A stretch of DNA of 64,000 bases from Sclerodactyla briareus (lineage: Eukaryota; Echinodermata; Holothuroidea; Dendrochirotida; Sclerodactylidae), in the NCBI GenBank assembly GCA_026419785.1, contig JAODTK010003555.1, forward strand, positions 1,320,044 to 1,384,043, given 5' to 3'. The notes beneath the pieces are model-generated. The model ran no database searches. It saw only the letters and a list, made by a program, of their open reading frames with translations, and was not told the DNA's origin. The number at the start of each line of letters is the position of its first letter. Within the stretch, counting starts at the first letter, position 1. Below are positions 27,101 to 41,491 of the stretch, piece by piece. The translations under genes were made by a program, and so were the position numbers.

Positions 27101-30100
27101 TAGTATGACGTTGCTTCTCAGATTCTTCGCGTAGAGTATGGAGTCCTTTTGCTTCCAGGTACCCAGTGGAGAGGTACTCAGTTCAAACCTTGGTGTCAAC
27201 TAATATAAAAAAAACTGCAAAGTGAATGGGACTGACTGCACATGGAGAACTGGGAGTCTTGTATTCCTCGGACATGGCTTTAGATGGGGGAACCTGACAC
27301 CCATATAATCTTGGAGGTAGATTATACTTGATCCAGAGGTCAAATAGTAATTTATCCCATTTTCCGAACTATTGGATTTGAACAAAACTTTGTGGATATT
27401 GACTTGGAGAAAGTGGAGGTCATCATGGTCAAATTGGCATGTTTCAGGTGATTTTCCAGGTATCGTGAGATTTGAGTGGAACCTGTTGACTTGCCCGCTT
27501 TGAATCTATGGCTACCCTTTTGTATATCATTGTTACATCATCAACTGCTGATTGCCCAAATGAGGTGATATTCATTTTGGCTGCAACCCCCCCCCCCCCT
27601 CCCATTTCCTTCAGCAGATAACCAGGTACCCTATGGACTGCGGTGATTTGCAAGGCCGATGCCTAAAATGCCCATGGTTGCACTGTTGATATGCAGTTTC
27701 TACTGATCTATCATCTGATTTGGCTTAACTTCTGATTTGATCCAGTGTGGAGATCATTCAAAGTTGAGTAATCCAAAATTTAAAATATGGCATATTGACT
27801 TGACGTGAAGTAGTCACGTACCCAGCACACTATGCCTGTGTTCGTGCTCTTGATGAGGGCTAGGAAAAAATGCATGTCTCTCAGAAGTGTGGGGAAAAAC
27901 AACATTTAGAGGAATATGACAATTTATTTTGGGCAAATTCCCCCCAGATGGAAAGGTTTCCTCGCATGGGGCTTCTCGTATTTTAGTTCTCCAGGCTTCG
28001 AATACAGGGATAATAGCGTTTGTGCATTGAATGCGCATCTAGTCATTTTGGATTTATTCTATGTTCAACTTGACTGTTCCAGCTTGCATAGTCTCGCTTC
28101 CCAAATTGCAAAATTTTAATCCCTCCATGCCTCGATTGCAGGGATATAGTGTTTGCGCATTGAATGCACATCTAATCATTTTGGATTTATTCTATGTTCA
28201 ACTTGACTGTTTCAGCTTGCATCGTCTCGCTTCCCGGATTCCAATTTTTTAAAGCCCCGCAGACTCAGAGATATAGTGTTTGGCATTAATGCACATCTTA
28301 TCATTTTGGATTTATTCTTTGTTCAACTTGACTGTTCCAGCTTGCATAGTCTCGCTTCCCAAATTGCAATTTTTTAATCCCTGCAGGCCTTGATTGCAGG
28401 GATATAGTGTTTGCGCATTGAATGCACATCTAATCATTTTGAATGTATTCTGTGTTCAGTTAGCATAGTTCAGCTTGCATTTTTTTCTTCACAGTGGTGT
28501 AAGGATGTTTTGTATATAAAATTAACCCCTCAGGAATGATACATTATGAAGGGACATGGCCAGTGTGGAGACAGTAGGAAGGGTGAAAAGAAATTGTGAG
28601 GGGGAAGAAAAAGGGAATGGAAGCTGAGCGAAGAGATACATGAGAGAAAGGAATGTGAAAGTAGAAAGGTAAAGTGGGGTGATAATAGAAAACATTGGAA
28701 AAACCAGGGTCTGTCAGAATTGCACACCTGACTAGAACATAACAGATGTGGGTTTGAATTCTGTTAGGAACCTATCAGATTTTCCAGGGAGACCCTCGCA
28801 AGACACTTTATTTCCTTGCTTGACCCCACCCAGGCAGTGATTGGGAGCCTCAGAGGAACTGGAACCCGCACTAAAATAGCTGCAAACGCTCTGGATGTCT
28901 TGATCGGGGTAATATCCACGAAGCGCTTGAGCACTTCAGTGGAAAGGCACTATTAAAAACACATGATCGTGGGTTTGAATTCTGTTAGGAACCTATTTGG
29001 CTTTTTCAGGGTGCCCCTAGGCAAGACACTTTTTTCCATTGCATGACCCCACCCAGGCAATATTCGGGGGTCTGTGAGGAACTGGAACCCGCACCAAAAC
29101 AGCTGCAAATACCTACCTGGATGTCTTGATCGGGGTAATATCCACGAAGCGCTTGAGCACTTCAGTGGAAAGGCACTATTAAAAACACATGATCGTGGGT
29201 TTGAATTCTGTTAGGAACCTATTTGGCTTTTTCAGGTGCCCCTAGGCAAGACACTTTTTTCCATTGCATGACCCCACCCAGGCAATATTCGGGGGTCTGT
29301 GAGGAACTGGAACCCGCACCAAAACAGCTGCAAATACCTACCTGGATGTCTTGATCGGGGTAATATCCACGAAGCGCTTGAGCACTTCAGTGGAAAGGCA
29401 CTATTAAAAACACATGATCGTGGGTTTGAATTCTGTTAGGAACCTATTTGGCTTTTTCAGGGTGCCCCTAGGCAAGACACTTTTTTCCATTGCATGACCC
29501 CACCCAGGCAATATTCGGGGGTCTGTGAGGAACTGGAACCCGCACCAAAACAGCTGCAAATACCTGGATGTCATGATCGGGGTAATATCCGTGAAGCGCT
29601 TCGAGCACTTTAAAAAAACACATGTTACTAATGCAGCATTATTCTGTTCCAGAAGGAGGAACTGACCAGCACCTTCTCTGGGCTTGAGGTGTACATCTCC
29701 CATCTCCAGTTCAAGGAGAAGTTTGCCAAGAAACATCCTGAGCTCAAATCGGCGGCCATTGAGAAAATGCTGACCAAGAAGTATGAAGTTCTCTCCACGG
29801 CTAAGAAGGTGAGGATTGAGGGTTCTAGTGGTTGGAGTGTACTGCTCTGCTGAGCAGAAGGCTAGGACTTGAAGTACTACAATGGTCACGCAAGGAACAA
29901 CTTTTCACAATTCTCTCGGGAAGTATCGAAAGACGCAAATGGCTCTTGAAATTGCCAGGAACTGACTCCAATGACAGTAAAAATAAGATTTTGTACCCGT
30001 GCAGAGGGACCCTTGTGAAGTCACGAGGGATTTTTCTACCAGATTGTGCTGTGAACTCCTATAAACAACATGCACATCTAAAACATTACTTTACATGGCA

Positions 30101-33100
30101 CACTCGAAGCACGCACTGATGCGAAGTGTGCGAGTGTTCCAATTTTTACGAACTGTGTCAACGTGATAGCGGGAGATCCATACGAACACCAAGCACACTT
30201 GTGCGTCTTTACCTCTGAAGCCATATTTTGACACGTTGTTAGTGTGTGGACTGTGTTAGGCATGCGTAGCTAGCGTTAGCTGCCTTTTTGTTGCTTTTCT
30301 AGAATATCAACAGGGCGGGTTATTCTGCAGTGTCTGATTTGTAAACTACTTTGGCCAATAAAACAAAGCACAAAACATGAATCGATTGAATTTTCCGGTG
30401 GATAGGATTATCAAGACGTACAGAAACAGTCGTAAATTTTTAGGAGAAGAAACAAAAACCTTCCCATGACCATTGTATTTAAGCTAGCAGAGGAAAAAGA
30501 AAAATATCTTCCTCTGGAACAACTGTATAAGCAGTGTTCTCCACAGGTCCAAATTTGTGCCGTGGTTGATCGCGTCCTGGGGGAGGGTCTGAGGGCGAGG
30601 TGTGTCCCCCTCCCCTTTTGAAATTGGGCCCTGAAAAAAGTGGGCTAGAGCCAAATGGTGCAATATTTGGTGCCATATATGCTTTGCATGTATTCTCCAG
30701 AACTACATTTTAAAGGAGTAGTGTTTCAATTTCGTACTATAGCAAAGTGAAAAAAAAAAATCTTAAAAATTGACGGCCAGGGCAAAAATAGTGACGAACA
30801 ATGTCAGCAAGTGCAGTGGAACGGTGATGCTTCCTTCCACATGTTCTGAGGGAGATGGTAGCCAATGGTTATCAGTGAAGGGAAGACTACAAAGCTAGGT
30901 ATAGTATAGGATTAGAAGTGATGTGAAACATCGGCCCCTGCCCGGGATCCCACTAGACCCCCTCTCTCGCCAACCCCTTAACCTTACCCACCCTAACCCG
31001 ACCCACCGACCAACGCCCCCCCCCCACCCAACCTCCGTCATGCATCGTGCTGAAGTGGATCCACCCAACCTTTCATGAGTTCTCAATGAACGTACAACAA
31101 AATAAAGCCGCATTGCCAAACTTTTTGGATTTTACAGTATACAAGCACGTGTAAGTATAATAAACATATATTCGATTCCACAATCCTAGAGCATGTTTTT
31201 TGCATTGAATCACGTGTGACCGTTCCCAATAGCAGGCCTACCAGATGGCGCGATTCATTTAATAGCGGTATATGAACTGTTATTCAATATTGGTGACGCG
31301 ACTCAAACCCTGGCATTCAATTCTAGTGATTTTACAAATGTCCCAACCAGTGCTGGCTAATTGACCGATCAGGGCGCTTGACTTTCTGGTGGCTTAACTC
31401 TTCCATGTGTGCTCCAATCTCCATATAAATCAAGCCTAGCCTGCAGTGACAGACCGGCGGCCATTCAAGTCTCAGACCTCGGCTTTTTTCTGAATACCTT
31501 CCTTTTCAAGTATTTTTTTCTCTTAACAATTTGGAAACCTTTAGACATCATTGTAGTGTTCAACGATCATCGGTATCGGTATCAAATTGGTCCGATATAG
31601 CATGATCGGAATCGGTATCGTTAAATTGCCGATCGAAAAGTTCCGATCATAACATACAGATTATTGCAAAGCCTTAGAGCGACCTAAACTGGAACAATTC
31701 CTAGCTCAAAATTGACCGACACGACCGCTAAATATCGTGTATGCTGATTGCTGAACGAACAATGTTGTTGTAGTTTGCTACAAAATGTTTTTTCGCACGG
31801 TAGCCCCCCTCTCCCTTTCAGATAATTACAACTCCCAACATGAACCCATCATTCACTTCTGTACAGAGCCTCCCCAGCCCAATTAAAAACTGCATGCTGT
31901 CTACGTCACGATTGCCTCAATTTAGCATATGTCCTAAATCCCGAAGCAAATCACCAACCTCAAGCAGTTGTTTTAATGTGATAAACCATTGCTAAAGCTG
32001 TTCATTACAAATCTGCTCCCATTATTCATTAAAATAAGTCCATTTATTGAAGGAAGTTGTACGTCGGCCTACGCAAATACCAGCTGAACAGGACCGCAGT
32101 GAGAGATTTGAGTGGGTGGGCCTAATCAATTGGGCGGCCCACCATCTAAGCCGGAGACGCCCCCATCAGGTTTTGGCGCGGAAGCGTTTAAGCTTTTTTT
32201 TCGTATGACAGATCCCCCCACTTCCACTGAAAGCTAAACCTTTCGTGCGTTTTCAGGCATTTACTTACATCCCTAAAATTGGACATCATGTACCACATGT
32301 TTTCTTTCTTATTCGCGACAAACGATTACTTCTTACCCAAGGTAAATCACGTAAAACCTGAATCTAATAGATAAACTTGAAAAATTCCCACTATTAAAAG
32401 CCCTACAAAAACTAAGAATAGCCACATTACTTATAGTAGTCCCGAACATAGACCATTTGATATATCTCGGGGAAAAATATGTAAATGAAAACAAAAAATC
32501 AGTGAAAACATACAAAATGAATGGGGATGTGTGCCCTCAGTAAAGTGACGAAGGTATCTGGCTAAATAAACCATAATCGTGGTATCACATCTAGTGTACC
32601 AATCTCCACAAAAGGAAAGTGCTACACGGGAATCCATTGCCATTAGACTGGAGGCATTCGTGGTCTCTCAGAGTCGAATTAACATTTGACGTTCCCAGTT
32701 CCCCGCTAAATTGTGAACCAACATAGACCAAAAGACAACGTCAGGAATTTACTAGCAGGGGAAGGGGCGTCTGGACCGTTGTGAAAGTTGGGGGGCCGGT
32801 GCCACATCAATGCATGACCATCTAAGCGGAGCGCTACCATCTGTTGGCGCGACGCGTACAAAGAAATTTTCACATTTTCCTACCCCCCAGATCGACGGAA
32901 ACGGTACATGCCAAGCTCACTAGCACCCGTCTACCTGTGTGATTTGAGTAAAAGACCGACAACGAAATGTCATTGTGCATACTAAGATGATTTATCGAGA
33001 ATCACCAGCGGGAATTTTGTTATTACCTTTCCCACTCTGGCTTTGTTTGCGTGCTTTCCAGTGGTCTACCGCACGGTTCGTGGTGGGATCGAAGGGAAAA

Positions 33101-36100
33101 GGCCATAGGCGTACGGGACCCCTCACTCCAATTTGGGAGTAGGAAATTTGTACCCCGAATTTGACATGAAGTCATTTGGAAACTACCAGCTCACGCAAGC
33201 TCGCGAAAAAAATTGCATGTTTTCCAGGCATTCCATCGAAAAGAGTCTGCAAAAAAATTCCATGCATTTTTTTCACTTTGCTTTTTTTTACTTCCCAAAT
33301 TTTTTTCCACGAATTTTCGTCCGAATTTTCAATTTCAGGAGAATTAGCGGCGCAGTCTTCCCAGGCTTCTGTAATTAATCAAGTGAAACGAAATTATTCG
33401 AAGCATTAATCGCATATTTAGCCTACACACGCCTGGAGAAAAAAGCATTGCGCGCGAAACACTTCAAAAATTGATCACTTTTGGCTATTCGATTGTTAAA
33501 ATTCGAGAACTTGTATGAAACAATGGGTAATCCTTCCATTGTCGCCCTAGTAGGGTCCAAACTCTTCACCTGGACCGCACCTGGAAGTAGTGGACTTAAG
33601 AAGCGATATTGTTGTTAGACAAGAATTGAATCGTTTAGAGTGATACAAAATCGGGCAGGGCCTATTATTTTTTTATCACGGTCCGGGAAAGTGGAGGGGG
33701 GGGGGGGATGGACACGATATGATATCCCCCCCACCTGTTGACGCCCTGATAAGGGGTTCTATCTCCGATCTGTCGGACTGCCGAGACTCCACCGACTACT
33801 ACTGACTACATTCTCAAGGTGGGACGTACATATCTGAACGGCAGCGTGGCATGCCCGCTACTTGCAGTGCACAAACAAAAACGGTTGTACCCGATTCCTG
33901 TACACTATATGGCCATACTCGACTCCGGCCAAGCCCACAATGCCTACTACCATTGTCGGCTGCCGGAGTCGAGTCGGTCTAACGTACGATAGGGCAGTGC
34001 TACATTTCGAGAGTTATCGGAGCAGAATCATAAGTATTGATTTTTCTTCAATTGCAGAGCTGTGATAGCCGACAAAGGTCCAGAAAATTGCGCATGTCAA
34101 TATGATTTTTGTATACCTGAAATTAGTAGGATAAAACATTATTTTTACCCAGTCACAGGGCGGCCCTAATTTAGGCGGCCCAAAATGACGATGGCAGAAG
34201 GAAAAGCTAAAGCCACCGCAAGCAGCCCCCCCGTCTCCACGGTCCCTGCTGAATTTTACAACAAATCGGCGCTCCCCGATCCCCTGTTCCGGATTGGCCC
34301 TATATGTCAATTTACAAAATCCCATTGACTGATATGCGGAGAGAGAATCGAGCTTGAGTGAAGCGACTCTGTCTAAAATCAAGCAGAGGATTGTAATATC
34401 ATGATACCGTGTTGGTCTATATGAATCATGTGTTATTTGACTGTGGTGTTGCACTTGTGATGAACGAGCAGTGTAGCGCTCGCACGGGGATGCGGGGAAA
34501 TTTTTTGTCTTGAGTATAGACTGTAGCTGCAGAAAGAATCGGAACTGGGGAAGTCCAGTTTATGGCAGGAGTGAGGTTGGAAATCGAAAAACATGGAGGG
34601 ATGGATTTGACCGCAGCAGAGGAAACGATGAAACTTTTGTAACATGTAAATCGCCTTGAGTGACATTTGTACAGGTGCCGGTTGGTGTTTTTGGTCAGGG
34701 CGGTCAAGGTTGTTGTTTTTGGTCCGGGCGGTCAAGGTTTTTGTCAGGGCGGTAGCTTTCTGTCAGGGCGCTTGTGACCATTTTCACTTTTTGTCTGGGC
34801 GGCCGGCGCCCCAGCACCCAACCCCGTGTGGCTTAACGCTGAAACGTAGCCTATTAAAAGGCTTAGTCTTGTTCAACGTTATGACTGTTGTTCCTCCATG
34901 GCCCATTGAAATGATGGCTTCTCTGCATGTGCTACGCCCTAGTATCTATTCTGTGATCTGTATCCACCAAAGGGTCTCGAAGAAAGATTCTTCCGATGGG
35001 AAAGGTCATGAATATGCATAAAAGGATTTCTCGGTCATGGAAAACCTGGAAAAGTCATGGAATTTCATCAAATTTTCACAAAATCCAAGCTTGGATAAGT
35101 TTTGGAAATCAGTGAAAAGTTGTTGAGGCATGAATAGTCTTGGAAATTTTCATGGAGTGATGTTTTTACTTTCTTCACAGTAGGTTAATGTGGTTGTTTG
35201 GCTCTTTATTAGATGCTCAGTTGAAAATTCTGGTGCGAGATGTCATAGAGAAATCATGAAATACTCTATTTGGTCATGAAAAAGTCATGGAAATTGATGC
35301 TCAGAAATCTACAGGAACCCTGGCAAAATCTTACACGTATCAAGTATGAAAAGACCTTTTGCTTAGCAAATTCACACTGAGGTATATGGAGGGGAACCGG
35401 CCGGGAGGGGCAGCGATGTGGACAATAGGGTCCGAACAGGAGGATATGGATTATTTCTCTGTGGTACATTTGTAGTCAGTGCTATGAGAGGCGTTGGTGG
35501 AATGGTGCCCCGCATAGGCCATGCATGGGGCAGCGGATCGACGTTTCCTCCTGTAGTTGAGAGGCGAATTATCTGATTGCCAAGGCATGTTATAAAACAG
35601 GGTTAACTTCAAGATAGCTATCAAGACATAAATGTTACGGGCGTTGGGGGCTCCGTCCGAGCCAGCCGTGACCTGTCTCATCCCAATAGTGAAAATGATT
35701 GTTGAAACTGGTGATGTGGGTGCTGGTGAGAGCTGAGGTTAAAAACTGAGACAAGAAGCATATCTGAATAATGCACTTGTCATCGCAGGAGCCCCCCCCC
35801 CTCCAAACCTCTGCCTCAGTCTAATGGGGGGTCAAATTTGATGGTGGATGTGTGTGCTGCATTTATGCACATCTAACCATTCAGATTTATTTTTTATTTC
35901 TTGGCGAAGTCGGAGGAAGAATCTAGGCAGTCATGTTGTGTGTGTGTGTGCGCCCAGCTTGAAACATGATAACTTGATCAGGTCTGAGTAGGTAGGCTCA
36001 TATTGGTATGTGTTCCGTTCCCATGATTGAGTACATGAACCCTATTGTTTTTGGGTCAGGTACAGAGGTCATCTGAGGTCGGTCACCAGAGGTCAAAGTC

Positions 36101-36488
36101 TATGAAAACCTTGTAAACCTGTAAATCCAGAATGGTTGGTCCGATCAAGTGAAAATTCGGTGTATAGATTTCTCATAGGGAGTAAGTACAGGAACCTATT
36201 GTTTTTGGTTCAGGTCAGGGGTGGACTTTGGTCAAAAATGGAAAATTTGTTAATAAAAGTCAATATTTTGGCTTGTGAACACGATAAATCGACACCAACT
36301 GGATGGATGAAGCTCCATACTGGCAGGTGTTCCCCATGAGGGAGTACATTAACCCTATTGTTTATGGGGTTCAGGTCAAAGGTCATTGAGGTCACCAGAG
36401 GTCAAAGTCTGAAAACCTTGTCAAAATAAGTCCAGAATGGTTGGTCCGATCAATTGAATTTGGTTTTGTACAGTTTTTATGGGGAGTT

Positions 36489-36524
<36 letters not shown>

Positions 36525-39500
36525 AAAAAGTGACATGAGGAAGGGCGAACCCAATCGCCTAAACAAAAAAGGCAACCCCAAGAACAAGGAACTAAAAGAA
36601 AGAGGAGAGATCCAGCTTGTGATTTACTCTGAACCGCTTTGGAGGTCAAAATCGGATGGAAATACATCCGAGGAAGCCTATTTCGACAGGCACGCGAAAG
36701 TGCGAGGAAGGAAAAAAGGAGCGAGCATAGGTTCGGGGCGATGACGTGGAAGATGTGACCGAAACGGGTGGCTGGAAGAAGAAGAGCGAGTCTGGCGAGT
36801 AACCTCGAGTAAGGAGGAACAGCATCCCCAAGCTCAGAAGAGCATTGACCATAAAGTAACTGGTATAAAGGAGGCAGGGGGGCAGAGAGAAAGAAGATTG
36901 ATAAGGATCTGCGATGGGATAGAGATTCAAGTGAGGAGGGAAGATAATCATCGTTGATGAGACGGATGGCCTTATCGGGAACGATCAAGGACACTGAGAG
37001 GGATGGCGAAGCCCCACCCCAAATATGGCAACCATATTCCTTTAGAGAGCGAATGGGCTTTCTTGGTAAAGCAGAAGAGCTGTTGTGGGGGTGAATATTT
37101 CCTGAGAGGAATTAAGAAGCCCAACTTTCTAGAAGCAATTTAGTAGCGATCGACTTGATAGGGAGTTCCCGGACAGGTTGTTGCTGATTTCCATACAAGG
37201 ATATTAGAAGAAGTAGAGTAGGACTGAGGGAGGATCTGGTCAGACAGGTGAAAAGAGTGGTGCATCAGAAACATGCACGACCAGAAATCAGCAAGTTCTG
37301 GTTTTAGATGGTGAAGGTAACCGTAGCAGTGCCCCAGTTCACAAATAGACTGAGAATCTTGTTCAGCTGATTGGCCAAACTAGCGAACGGTTGTAGATAA
37401 AATTGTTCCGCTTCCGGGGGCGAGGAAAAGCACAGAGAGTGGTGGAAGGGGTAGATCATAGCAAATGAGTGAAACTATATGAGGAGAGTAAGAAGATCAT
37501 TTTGATAAAAATGAGAAAGAGTGTAGGGAAGAAAACACAACTTGAGGAACACCAGCTTGATACGGAAGGGTCTCAGAGAGAACACCATCAACCCTAACAG
37601 AGAAGAGCGGACGGTAAGAAACTGCAGTCAAGGGTTAGAAGGGGGCTGATTGAACCCAAATGAAGTTAATTTGGCAAGGAGTCCGGCGTGCCAAACACGG
37701 TCAAAGGTCTTAGAGATATCAAGGGCATTAGCCCCACTTTACCGACAAACTCAATGGCTTGGGCCCATTAACTAGGTGACAAAAGATAGTAGCTCCCCAG
37801 TAGATCGGCCAGCGGAACCATATGGTGCGTCCACTGAGAGAGAGTGAAACTCAAGAAAGTTCAAAAACATGCTTGTTTACTAAGTTTCCATAACTTTGGA
37901 GAGGACCGAGCTGATGGCAATGGCCTCGGTAATTGGATGGGGTGGATTGTCACCCTTTAGTCAATCTTTTTTTTTTTTGTTTCTTTTTAAACAAAAAGGG
38001 GGGCCTCAGAAGAACCGGCAACCGACCACGAGAGCTTGATTGATGCAAAAGTTTACAGGCCAAAGAGGGCATGAAACGCATAGATCATCACTAAAGGCAC
38101 CAAAGGCGTCTTTAGAGGACTCCGAAGTACATGAAACACTTTGTTTTGGTACAGGTCGGAAGTGAATTTCGGTCAAAAATGGAAAATTGGTTTTTAAAAG
38201 TCAATATTGGCCAATTTTGGCTTGTAAACACGATAAACAGACCCCAACTGGTGGATGAAGCTCATTTACTTGGCATGTGTGTTCCCCCCCCCATGAGAGT
38301 AATGAACCCTATCGTGTTGGGGTCAGGTCAGAGACAAACCGAGGTCAAAGTATGTGAAAACCTGTAAAACCTGCTAAGTCCAGAATGGTTGCGTTTATCA
38401 CGTGAAATTTAGTTATAGGCTTTCTTATGGAGTACAGGAACCCTATTGTTTTTGGTTAGCGGTCGGAGTGAATTTTGGGTCAAAAAAGAAGAAAAAAAAT
38501 GTGAAAAAAGTTAATATTTGGCCAAGTTTGGCGTGTAAAACACGATAACTCAACCCCATCTGGATGGATTAAGCCTTTAAGGTATACGGTGGTTTCCATG
38601 AGAGACATGAACCCTACTGTTTTGTGGTCGTTCAGAGGTCAAACCGAGGTCAAAGTCTGAAAACCTTGTAAACACGATAAGCCAGGAATGGTTGGTCTGA
38701 TAGATGAGATTTCGTGTGTTGCTCTCGATGGGGAGTACAGGAACCCCTTTTGTTGGTCCAGGTCGGAGTGATTTTTGGTCAAAAATAGAAAAAAAATTCA
38801 AAAGTCAATATTTTGGCCAATTTTGACTGTAAACAAGATAACTTGAAACCCCTACATGATGGATGAAGCTCATGCTTGGTATGTGAGGGCCCCATGATGA
38901 GTAGTACATTGAACCCTATTGTTGGGGGTAGGAAAGAGTTCATTTGAGGTGTCACAAGAGGTCGAGTCGGAAATCTTTGAAATTAGTGGTGTAGCTTCCC
39001 TTATCAAGAGAGTAGAGAGCCCTTATTTTGTTGGGGGAAAAATGGGAATTGTCAGATGTTATTGGTTCCCCTAATGAGCTGCGTGCAATCTCCCACTTGT
39101 CCTTGTTTGTATGGTATAGGTTGTCAGAAGAGTCAAGGAATCACTAAGCCTGGGCTTTTGGTTGTTCAACTTGTGTTTCAGGCTTGAATAGTCTCGCTTC
39201 TCGAATCAATTTTTTCTGCCCCTCCTCCCAACCTCTGCTCAGTCTAATGGCGGTCAAATCTGAGGTGACTTGATTTATAACGTCACTCTCCTCAGACAGT
39301 TAGTCAAGAAGCTTAATCGTGGTGGTGTTATGTCCTCGGATTATGTAGACAAAGGATGGTTCTAGTAGATGGGTCCTTTCCAAGATTGTAAGTAATCTAG
39401 CGGGTCTGTATGAAAAATTGCAATGTTTATGTTGTCACTATGCATTAGTGAACATACTGCAGCCTTAGCCAGTCTGCAGCTATGCTATGTGTAACAATAG

Positions 39501-41456
39501 CTGACACCCTGCTACATATCAGAGGGTCATGCTGAGTGCGTTTCACCAACTTCAACAGAGATTAGAAATCACCTGCTGAGTGGTTTGCAACTGTCCGACA
39601 GGTTAACTTCAAACCAGTTTTGCACGGAAAACCCGCCTCTCGGATTATTTTTAGGCATACCCTGCGGTCAAAAACTGGCCCTCTCGCCGAGTCAAGGTTA
39701 AGGTTGACAACCAGGCTGCTGAGTGAAATGCATCTTGGCTATGATGCTACCAGCCAAGGCAGCTGCATCTGAAGCAATATGTTAGTTCCGCGAGTCGGAT
39801 GTTGCAAGTTGACCCCCATCTGAAAACTCGAAATATAGGACAATGCCCACCTGCACCATTGGCACCCAGGTATCTTTCCACATACACCAGCAGATCGTTC
39901 CAGGATTTCATGGAAATTGAAATGACACCAACTTTTGTTTTTTTCCTCCCTTTCAGGACAGTATGAAGAGAAGCAAAGGAAATGAATGCCTTGTAAGTAA
40001 ACATACCTCATGGATTCCATCAGCCACTGCTTCCAAAACAGATCAAGTGAGGGCAGGGTGTCAAATATGTGTCATAGTGAAAACGGTTGGGAGCTTGGGA
40101 CAGCTTGTTAGAAGATACGATGTCATTATGAGGTCATCCAAAAACATTTTTGCCTGATTCACATAGAGAATGTTGAAAGTTATTAATTTGGCCTATATAG
40201 TAGGCATGAACGAATCAATCAAATCTCAAATGTGATGGGAGTTTATGAATTTAGTGACTACTTAAACATGGAAAGTTAAGAAGGGCATTTTAGGTTTCAG
40301 GTCCACTTGTAGGATAATTCGCAGTTTTTGCAGAAGATGACAGTAAATTCTCACATTGACCGATCACCCACAAGTTAGTTTCACAGAGAGTGTAAGCTGG
40401 CAAAAAATATGGTCTTTAGAGGTGGAGACTCTTACTACTGCACTCCCGATGTACTCGAACAGGTCATCCGGTAGCGAAGCCGCCAGCTCGTCAGAGAGGA
40501 GGGAGAGTGACGACGAGAAGATGAAGAGGAAGAAGACGAGATGAAGAAGAAGATGATGACTGATGAATGATGGCCAGGGGGGGGACCTATGGATAGAGCA
40601 TAACCTACCACAGTTAACTGAAGTACACAAAGGGAAAAAGGGGTAAGTCACCACTGTATAGATACTACCATGGCTGTCCATCGTTTACGCACTGCTTTAT
40701 TGTCTCGCCGGAACAAAGTTCTCTATCGTTTACGCACTGCTTTATTGTCTCGCCTGAACAAAGTCAGTTAAGAGACTAGCGCATTATTGGTGTGTGTGTG
40801 TCTCACTTCCTCGTTAGCAGGATTTCTCCAAAAGGGTGAAGGACCGATTTCGATGAAATTTTGTATGTAGTATTGGGGTTGGATGAACACGGTCTGACTA
40901 TATTTGGGCACAAAAGTCACAAATTGAGGGGATTAGGCCTGTTTATATAATTATTGTTTAGGTAGCAAGGTTACGGATGACCGTAGGTGCTATGGTGACT
41001 TGATCTAGCACATATGGATATGCAGGATATGAGGTTGATGAACTGATATTTCATACCACTATCAGAATCGCCTTCTCCCACTCTTGGAAAAAAAATATAT
41101 GTATTTGGGGCATATTGTCCAGAAATCAGTGGGTGAACTACAAATATTTTGTGCACTCAACCTAGACCGGTAAACTTAAAATAATTGTTTGGAGAAATAT
41201 TACATGTAAATGAACTGGAGTAATAAAGGGGTGGGGGATCAAGGTAAATGAACTGGAGTAATAAAGGGGTGGGGGATCAAGGGATGTTACCCCTTCCCCC
41301 AGCTTGCAGAAAAAATATGACTGCAGGGCCAAAGTGCACACTACCATGATTATCATGATGGCACTTATTAAGCTCACCTTGAGGCAAAAAAAGTAATTGT
41401 CAAGCCACTTAAAAAGGGGAAGAACTTTCCAAAGGATAGTCGATTGATCCCCTCCC

Positions 41457-41491
<35 letters not shown>

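Noticed and set aside
29404-29889. 161-residue minus-strand open frame
   Set aside because: It is antisense to the box 4 exon and the adjacent 225-bp array.
30950-31035. Telomere-like C-rich words (CCCTAACCC and relatives)
   Set aside because: Irregular C/A-rich simple sequence without a fixed hexamer period.
36392-36994. 200-residue minus-strand frame taken as a host gene
   Set aside because: It is the C-terminal part of a LINE ORF2 (RAIRLIND...SHRR, GQCSSEL) ending in its poly-A tail.
40520-40575. Second acidic C-terminal tail with tandem TGA stops, suggesting a short UBF isoform
   Set aside because: Box 5 helix 1 follows in the same exon with a good donor, so the acidic stretch is better read as an internal linker.
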